From assembly GCF_028885415.1 (NCBI RefSeq), contig NZ_CP118527.1, positions 62,001 through 126,000 of the forward strand: 64,000 nucleotides of DNA. Reading direction: 5' to 3'. This document shows, in pieces, positions 57,930 through 64,000 of the stretch. The translations under genes were made by a program, and so were the position numbers. This DNA comes from Streptomyces coeruleorubidus (lineage in GTDB: Bacteria; Actinomycetota; Actinomycetes; Streptomycetales; Streptomycetaceae). Within the stretch, counting starts at the first letter, position 1; every line of letters begins with the position of its first letter. The notes beneath the pieces are model-generated. The model was not told the DNA's origin. It did not search any database and was given only the letters and a program-made list of their open reading frames with translations.

Positions 57930-59151
57930 CCGTGACCGACCGCATCGCACTCGACCCTTTCGGCGCGGACATCGCGGGCGAGAGCGCCCGGCTGCGCGCC
58001 CTCGGCCCGATCGTGCCCGTGGAGCTGCCCGGCGGGATCCCCGCCTGGGCGCCCACGCGCTACGACACGCTGAAGGAACTCATCCTCGACCCGCGGGTCA
58101 GCAAGGACCCGCGGGTGCACTGGCGGCTGTGGCCCGAGCTCGGCGAACATCCGTCCTGGGGCTGGATCGTGAGCTGGGTGGGCGTGGTCAACATGTTCAC
58201 CGCCTACGGTGCGGACCACAGGCGGCTGCGCAAGCTGGTGGCGCCGAGCTTCACACACCGGCGCACCGAGGCGATGCGGCCCCGGGTGGAGGCCGTCACC
58301 GCGGAGCTGCTGGACGCGCTCGACGCGGCCGGCGCCGAGGTCGTGGACATCAAGGAGGGCTCGCCCGTCCCCTGCCGATGCGGATCATCTGCGAACTGTT
58401 CGGCGTCCCCGACGCGTTGCGCGAGGACACCAGCCGGATGATCGCGGCCATCATGGACACCACCGACCCGAGCCCCGAGCACGCGGCGTCCGTCCAGCGG
58501 CAGATCGGCACGGTGCTGCCCGCGCTGATCGCCCACAAGGCCGCGCACCCCGGCGACGACATGACCACCGAGCTGATCCGGGTCCGGGACGAAGACGGCG
58601 ACCGGCTCAGCGACGAGGAGCTGCTGTACACGCTGCTGCTGGTCATCGGGGCCGGTTTCGAGACCACCGTCAATCTCATCGGCAACGCGGCCGTCGCCCT
58701 GCTCCGCCGCCCCGAGCAGCTCGCCGCCGTACGGTCCGGGGAGATCGGCTGGGACGCCGTCGTCGACGAGACGCTGCGCGCGCACCCGTCGATCGCGTCG
58801 CTGCCGCTGCGGTTCGCCGTCACGGACCTCACCGTCGGCGACGTCACGATCCCGGCCGGAGACGCCATCCTCACGACGTACGCCGCCGCGGGGCTCGACC
58901 CCGAGCACTACGGCCCGGACGCCGACGTGTTCGACGCCACGCGCGCAGCCGACGACCATCTGGCGTTCGGGATCGGGGTCCACCGCTGCATCGGGGCACC
59001 CTTGGCCCGCCTGGAGGCGCTCACCGCGCTGCCGGCGCTGTTCGACCGGTTCCCCGGCCTGAGCCTGGCCACCGGTGACGAGGGCCTGCGGCAGGTGTCG
59101 TCCTTCATCGCCTTCGGCTGGCAGGAGATCCCGGTGCGGCTGCGGGGCTGA
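57926..59151 (+). CDS. Conservon cytochrome P450 (second), one frameshift
   Basis: Full-length P450 of about 405 residues. GTG 57926 has aggagga upstream and overlaps the previous stop. Blocks: [41 protein letters not shown]-helix [21 protein letters not shown]-helix [20 protein letters not shown] and heme loop [20 protein letters not shown], all canonical. One frame change near 58365 (about VDIKEG). Two P450s in a conservon are known in several Streptomyces. Last gene of the coupled six-gene unit. Confidence 0.9.
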
Positions 59152-59380
59152 GGCAACAGGAGGGAGACCGCCTCACCGGGCAGCTCGCGGGAGCGCGACC
59201 GGTCCCCCGTTCCGGTCGAGCCCCCGCGGTTCGTCGAACCTACGTCCAGGGCAGAGGCCTTGTGAATCGCGTCGATGCCCGTTGCACGCTCAACAGGGCT
59301 CACCCGTGCACAGCTGAGTCCGGATGGCCCGGTTTCGTCCCGCCCGACCTGGCCAACCGGTTGCCACGGAGGCGAACCGG

Positions 59381-60873
59381 TCAGTTGAGGCGGTGGAAAA
59401 CCGGCACGTCGAGGTCACCGACGGACAGGTGGGCCAGCACGACCTCGTACAGGTCGGTGCCCCCGGCGAGGAGCTGGCGTTCCAGGACGGGTTCGGCGCT
59501 GCGCACGTGCTCGCGCACCGTCTGCGCGTGCATGCCCAGGGCCTGCGCGGCCCGTTCGGCGTTGCCGCCGGCGGCGATCCAGGTGCGCAGCGTCCGGCGC
59601 GGGTTCCTGGCGTCCGGGTCCAGCCGGCCCAGCAGGTCCTGCCCCCAGGTGCGCACGGCCGGCCCGGACAGCAGGTCGGAGAGCCGGAGGGTGGAGTTCG
59701 CGGTGCCGTCGGTGAACTCGGCGTCGGACAGGCCGATCTGAGTGTTGAGCGCAAGGTGGACGACGGCCCGGACGGCGAGGTCGGCGAAGTCGGTGCCGAG
59801 CAGGGCTTCCACGCGTTCCATGCGGGCGCGGACCGTGTTGCGGCTGACGCCGAGGACCGTCGCAGCGTTGACGGCGGTGAACTCCAGGCCGAGGCGGGTG
59901 GTGGCGAGGAGTTCGGCGCGGGTGTGGTGCGGCAGGGTGTCGAGGGGGCGCAGCACCCGGGCCGTCCAGGCGCGCAGCCCTTCCGGGTCCATGAGGCGTT
60001 CGGGGTGGGTGCGCTCGGCGTAGAGCGCGGTCTTGTCGGGACGGAAGTGGGCGACGGCGAGGGCGCTGACGGCCTGCCCGTAGGCGGTGGCGGTCCGGGC
60101 GAGGCTCTGCCGGACGCTGCCGCCGAGGAAGATGTCCGGGTGCCGGTCGGCCAGTGACCGCAGGGCCTCGTCGGTGGTGTCGCGGAGGCTGACGACGATC
60201 ACGTGCCCGGCCATGGCCGGGCAGCGCACGACCAGGGCGTCCTCCCTGGTGCTGTCCAGGCACTCCTCGGCGATCCGGTCGCGTAGGGCGGGGTCGGACT
60301 CGACGACGTACACGCACGCCGTGTCGGCGTCGAGCAGTCCGGGCCAGAGCCCGGCGGCGACGCGGCGGGCGGCGATGGTGTCCTCGACCATCAGCAGTTG
60401 CAGGATCGCCAGGCGCAGGTCGGAGGTGGCTCGCCGGAGCCGGTGTCCGGCCGCGGTCGACTCGCGCGCGGCCAGCAGGAGCTCGATCACCTGGGCGGTG
60501 TGCGTGACGACGTCGGAGGCCCGCGGTCGAAGGGGGTCTCGCGGGAGACGGCCAGGACGCAGGCGTGGGAGGGGTGCTCCACCCGGACCAGGCGCAGATG
60601 GCGCTCCCGGCTCTCCCAGGCGGCGGAGGCGATCCGGCCGGCGGTGATGTCCCTGACGAGGCCTTCGTCCAGCGGGAGCCGGGTTCCGGCCATGAGGTTC
60701 CCGGCTGCGTCCTGAAGGGCCACGGACCCGCGCACGGCACCGGCGAGCCAGCTCACGACCCTGCCCACGTGGCGCCCTGCCGGGCGCAGGTGCTCGAGCA
60801 GTTCCTCCGCCCACCCCGGACCCGGCCCGGCCGGTGTCTCCTGCTGCCGGTTCCCGTCCTCTCGGCCAGCCAC
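59381..60873 (-). CDS. PucR-family transcriptional regulator, one frameshift
   Basis: Regulator of about 495 residues from GTG 60873, convergent with the conservon. The N-terminal part (RPAGRHVGRVVSWLAGAVRG, GTRLPLDEGLVRDITAGRIA) is a GAF-like sensing region; the middle has helices (TAQVIELLLAARESTAAGHR). The C-terminal PucR helix-turn-helix reads FTAVNAATVLGVSRNTVRAR, with a second HTH-like end (AERAAQALGMHAQTVREHVR). One frame change near 60525 joins the halves. Ligand unknown. The downstream gap (59152-59380) has no clear terminator beyond a short GC hairpin. Confidence 0.85.
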
Positions 60874-61035
60874 CTCGGCCTTCCCCTCGCTCCTCGCACC
60901 GCCTCCGGCGCACCGGTCGGGGACGTTACCTCACACGTCCCCGCTCTCTTCCCGGGCGGACGCCCCCCGCACCCGCCCACGGGCCGACACCCCACCCTGC
61001 GTCGCCGCACCCCGCGGGCGGCATAAGCTCGACGG

Positions 61036-61656
61036 ATGGCGAAGTACTACGACGTGCACCCCGACAACCCCCAGCCCCGCACCATCGGCCAGATCGCCGA
61101 CAGCATCCGTGCGGACGCTCTTGTCGCCTACCCCACGGATTCCTGTTACGCACTGGGCTGCCGCCTGGGCAGCCGTGACGGCATCGAGCGGATCCGGACG
61201 ATCCGCAAGCTGGACGACCGGCACCACTTCACCCTGGTGTGCCAGGACTTCGCGCAGCTCGGCCAGTTCGTGCGGATCGACAACGACGTGTTCCGCGCGA
61301 TCAAGGCGTCGACGCCCGGCAGCTACACGTTCATCCTGCCCGCGACGAAGGAGGTGCCGCGCATGCTCCAGCACCCCAAGAAGAAGACGGTCGGCGTGCG
61401 GATCCCCGACCACGTCGTCACCCAGGCCCTGCTCGCCGAGCTCGGCGAGCCGCTGCTGTCCAGCACCCTGCTGCTGCCCGGCGAGGAGGAGCCGATGACG
61501 CAGGGCTGGGAGATCAAGGACCTGCTCGACCACGTGCTGGACGGGGTGGTCAACTCCGGTGACTGCGGAACCGAGCCCACGACGGTGATCGACTTCTCCG
61601 GCGGGGAGGCCGAGATCGTGCGGCACGGGGCGGGCGACACGTCACGGTTCGAGTAA
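61036..61656 (+). CDS. Sua5/YciO/YrdC-family protein
   Basis: A 206-residue intact protein with the YrdC dsRNA-binding/threonylcarbamoyl-AMP-synthase fold: ALVAYPTDSCYALGCRLGSR, RIRTIRKLDDRHHFTLVCQD, TPGSYTFILPATKEVPRML, KKTVGVRIPDHVVTQALLAE, SSTLLLPGEEEPMTQGWEI. Without the Sua5 C-terminal domain it is closest to YciO, a homologue whose activity is weaker or unclear than Sua5. Cytoplasmic. Start ATG 61036 (MAKYYDVHPDNPQ). Confidence 0.87.
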   Translation: MAKYYDVHPDNPQPRTIGQIADSIRADALVAYPTDSCYALGCRLGSRDGIERIRTIRKLDDRHHFTLVCQDFAQLGQFVRIDNDVFRAIKASTPGSYTFILPATKEVPRMLQHPKKKTVGVRIPDHVVTQALLAELGEPLLSSTLLLPGEEEPMTQGWEIKDLLDHVLDGVVNSGDCGTEPTTVIDFSGGEAEIVRHGAGDTSRFE

Positions 61657-61801
61657 AGCGCGCGCCAAGGGGCGTTCACGGTTGCGCCGGGTGCCGGGGG
61701 TGGGCGAAATGCCCCGGGAAGCGGCGTGTCACGATGCCCGTGATCCGCCCGGTCACGCGGACGGGTTCCTGGCCGACACCCCCCAGAGAGGCAGCACAGC
61801 C

Positions 61802-62557
61802 ATGACCGCCGTACAGGGAACCGCTGTCGACATCCCCACCGAGGACGGCACCGCCGACGCGTATCTGGCGCATCCCGCCGACGGGGCCGCCCACCCGGCG
61901 GTCCTGCTCTACATGGACGCCTTCGGCCTGCGTCCCCAGTTGCGCACCATGGCCGACCGGCTGGCCGGCGAGGGCTACACGGTGCTGGTGCCCAACGTGT
62001 TCTACCGGCACGGCCGGGCCCCGCTGTTCGATCTGCCGGAGTTCATCGACCCGGGGGCGCGGCCGGAGATATTCGAGCGCATCATGCCGGTCATGCGGGC
62101 CCTGACGCCCGAACTGGCGATGCGGGACGCCGGTGCCTATCTGCGTCTGCTGGCCGAGTCGCCCGTGGTGGCCGAGGGCCCGGTCGCGGTGACCGGCTAC
62201 TGCATGGGGGCGCGCCTGTCGCTGCTCACGGCCGGGACCTACCCGGAGCGGGTCGCGGCCGCGGCCGGCTTCCACGGCGGGCGGCTGGCGACGGACACGC
62301 CGGACAGTCCGCACCTGGTGGCCGGCAAGGTCACCGCGGAACTGTACTTCGGCCACGCCGACCAGGACCCCTCGCTGCCCCGGGAGCAGATCGAGCGCCT
62401 GGAGGAGACCCTGACCGCGGCGGGCGTCCGCCACCGGTGCGAGGTGTACACCGGTGCGCCCCACGGTTTCACGCAGGCCGACACCGCGTCCTACCACAAG
62501 GAGGCCGACGAGCGGCACTGGTCGGCCCTGCTCGACCTGCTGAAGCGCACATTCTGA
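61802..62557 (+). CDS. Dienelactone hydrolase family protein
   Basis: A 251-residue alpha/beta hydrolase: HPAVLLYMDAFGLRPQLRTM, LVPNVFYRHGRAPLFDLPEF, nucleophile Cys in GPVAVTGYCMGARLSLLTAG, acid FGHADQDPSLPREQIERL and His GAPHGFTQADTASYHKEADE. The Cys nucleophile is characteristic of dienelactone hydrolases rather than serine esterases. Intact. ATG 61802 follows agagaggcagcacagcc. Confidence 0.88.
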   Translation: MTAVQGTAVDIPTEDGTADAYLAHPADGAAHPAVLLYMDAFGLRPQLRTMADRLAGEGYTVLVPNVFYRHGRAPLFDLPEFIDPGARPEIFERIMPVMRALTPELAMRDAGAYLRLLAESPVVAEGPVAVTGYCMGARLSLLTAGTYPERVAAAAGFHGGRLATDTPDSPHLVAGKVTAELYFGHADQDPSLPREQIERLEETLTAAGVRHRCEVYTGAPHGFTQADTASYHKEADERHWSALLDLLKRTF

Positions 62558-62677
62558 CCTCAATCGACTCCTGGTCAACAGAAGTTGGCGTCCTACCGAC
62601 GGTAAGGGCTTGCTTTCCCGCGATCCCTGCGCGTAGACCTTGCTGAAAACCAGCCATGACTCGGGGGGAGTTGACTC

Positions 62678-63558
62678 ATGGACGGCACGGTCGACGGGTT
62701 CCGCTACGGTGCGGTGACTCCAGTGGCGGCCTATCTGATGGCCTGTCTGGGAGGGCGCTGGGGCTGCGGTGCATCGTGCGCTCGCTGCTCGATACGCGGT
62801 CGTGGAAGCCCGGCTGGCTGGCGTTAGGCGCCGCCTCCATCGGGTGCGGCATCTGGACGATGCACTTCATCGCCATGATCGGCTTCCACGTGGAGGAGAC
62901 CCGGGTCCGTTATGACGCGGCCACGACGGTGCTCAGTCTCGTCGTGGCCGTCGCCGTTGTGGGCATCGGCGTGTTCATCGTCGGCTATCGCGGCACGGGC
63001 CGTGGCACCCTGGCGGTCGCGGGTGTCGTCACGGGACTGGGGTGGCGGCCATGCACTACCTGGGCATGGCGGCGATGCGGCTGCACGGCGACATCGGCTA
63101 CGACCCGGTCGGCGTCGTCCTGTCCGTGTTGATCGCCATCGCCGCCGCGACCGCCGCGCTGTGGTCGGCCGTCACGATCCGCGGCTTCCTGACGAGCCTC
63201 TGGGCGAGCCTGGTGATGGGCGTGGCGGTGTCCGGCATGCACTACACGGGCATGGCCGCCGTCAGCGTCCATGTGCACGACACGACCGGCGGGACGTGGG
63301 AGGGCGACTCGCCCCTGTCCCTGCTGCTGCCGATGCTGCTGGGGCCGGTCGTCTTCCTGCTGCTGGCCGGGGTCGTGGTCATGTTCGACCCGCTGCTGGT
63401 ACACGGCGAGCGCGCCGGGAACCGGGCCCCCGCTCCGCCCCCGGGCACCTCCGCCGGCGTCCGGGTGCCAACTCCATTCCCGCGCCGCGCTCTTCATGGC
63501 ACGACACGGACTCGCCCACCCGCGGCCGGTGAACGACCCGCCTGCGGACGGCTCGTAG
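62678..63558 (+). CDS. MHYT-domain membrane sensor, frame-broken, with a TTA codon
   Basis: Integral membrane protein of about 290 residues with the three MHYT repeats: CGIWTMHFIAMIGFHVE, the VAAMHYLGMAAMRLHGD repeat and SGMHYTGMAAVSVHVHD, proposed to bind copper and sense oxygen, CO or NO. The start is ATG 62678 after ggggggag. Frame changes occur near 62750 and 63045. The third, near 63450, decides whether the tail reads ...ADGS to stop 63558, so the C-terminus is uncertain. A TTA leucine codon (62824-62826) lies in LALGAASIG. No GGDEF or kinase output domain is attached. Confidence 0.78.
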
Positions 63559-63578
63559 ATCATTGTTACGGTGCAGCG

Positions 63579-64000
63579 GTGTCTGACTCCTCACGCGATA
63601 CCGCCGAAGGCGCCGGCTGGGGCACCGACGAACGCGGCGCGTACCAGCAGCTGATGCCTCCGAAGGTCGAGAAGATCTCCTGGCTGGACCCGAAGATGCT
63701 GTGGGCCGCCCGCAACGGCGTGCTGGCCTCCTGGTTCGGGGACCCCACCGGCCGCACCCGCGGCCGGTGGGTGGCACAGCGTGCGGCCGCCGGCGCACCG
63801 GCCGACAAGGTGATCCGGCGCGACGACCCGGACCGGTTCTCCTTCCTGGTCATCGGCGACACCGGCGAGGGTGACGACCCCCAGTACGCCGTCGTGCCCG
63901 GCTTTCTGAAGACCGGTCAGGACACCCGCTTCGCCGTGCTGGCCAGTGACGTGATCTACCCGGTGGGCAGCGCGGACGACTACGACACCAAGTTCTTCCG
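63579..64000 (+). CDS. Metallophosphoesterase, 3' truncated by the window end
   Basis: From GTG 63579 the frame stays open to the end of the window (140 residues): GAYQQLMPPKVEKISWLDPK, LWAARNGVLASWFGDPTGRT, then the metal block FLVIGDTGEGDDPQYAVVPG and VLASDVIYPVG. This matches a Streptomyces calcineurin-like phosphoesterase of over 500 residues. The remainder, with the GNHD and HGH motifs, lies beyond the window. The start is close behind the MHYT gene. Confidence 0.8.
   Translation, partial: MSDSSRDTAEGAGWGTDERGAYQQLMPPKVEKISWLDPKMLWAARNGVLASWFGDPTGRTRGRWVAQRAAAGAPADKVIRRDDPDRFSFLVIGDTGEGDDPQYAVVPGFLKTGQDTRFAVLASDVIYPVGSADDYDTKFF

Overview
The window is about 72% G+C, has Streptomyces-style gene starts (GTG and TTG starts, ATGA overlaps) and carries a six-gene conservon, a PucR regulator, an AA10 LPMO next to CebR-type operators and two genes with rare TTA codons. 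All of this points to a Streptomyces or close relative. I found no rRNA, tRNA, CRISPR array or intact transposon.

The dominant technical feature is frame breakage. Almost every gene longer than about 700 bases switches frame one to eight times while keeping family sequence and active-site residues. On the plus strand the switches nearly always run in the direction expected from loss of one base, and most sit in short G or C runs. I therefore treat these as probable uncorrected sequencing deletions and report each gene across its full span. A few loci are different, because real segments are missing: a GH46 chitosanase, a PhoD phosphatase, an IS5-type transposase, a phospholipase C tail and a beta-lactamase-fold tail.

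Layout. 1-5.7 kb: SpoIIE-type phosphatase, GAF-ANTAR regulator, ankyrin protein, broken chitosanase, EamA transporter. 5.7-9.1 kb (minus): TauE exporter, 6-phosphofructokinase, DUF3592-like membrane protein, IS5 relic. 9.2-13 kb (minus): DUF1996 surface protein, AA10 LPMO, GNAT, with two CebR-type boxes. 13-15.8 kb: MmcQ/YjbR-HhH protein, YihY membrane protein, flavodoxin-like protein, SRPBCC protein. 15.9-20.8 kb (minus): a very long P-type ATPase behind a partner protein. 21.2-25 kb: protein-arginine deiminase, nucleotidyltransferase, BON protein, metallophosphoesterase. 25.3-27.9 kb: PhoD relic, streptogrisin-type protease with a chitin-binding module, gene relics. 27.9-34 kb: Orn/Lys/Arg decarboxylase, a 122-bp repeat array, M20 peptidase, DoxX, hemerythrin, MFS exporter, a 45-bp repeat array.

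34.8-44.6 kb (minus) is a nine-gene, mostly translationally coupled operon. It combines the ADP-heptose enzymes (HldE, GmhA, GmhB) with four glycosyltransferases, a NodU/TobZ-type carbamoyltransferase and a UDP-glucuronate-decarboxylase-like enzyme. It should make a carbamoylated heptose-containing glycan or glycosylated metabolite in a bacterium without LPS. A 24-bp repeat array lies upstream.

45.5-53.3 kb holds small hypothetical genes, fructosamine kinase, catalase, a phospholipase C relic and an AAA-type kinase. 53.6-59.2 kb is a conservon (CvnA-B-C-D plus two P450s) whose first gene has a TTA as codon 4, suggesting bldA control of the whole coupled unit. 59.4-64 kb: PucR regulator, Sua5/YrdC-family protein, dienelactone hydrolase, MHYT sensor (also with a TTA codon) and a truncated metallophosphoesterase.
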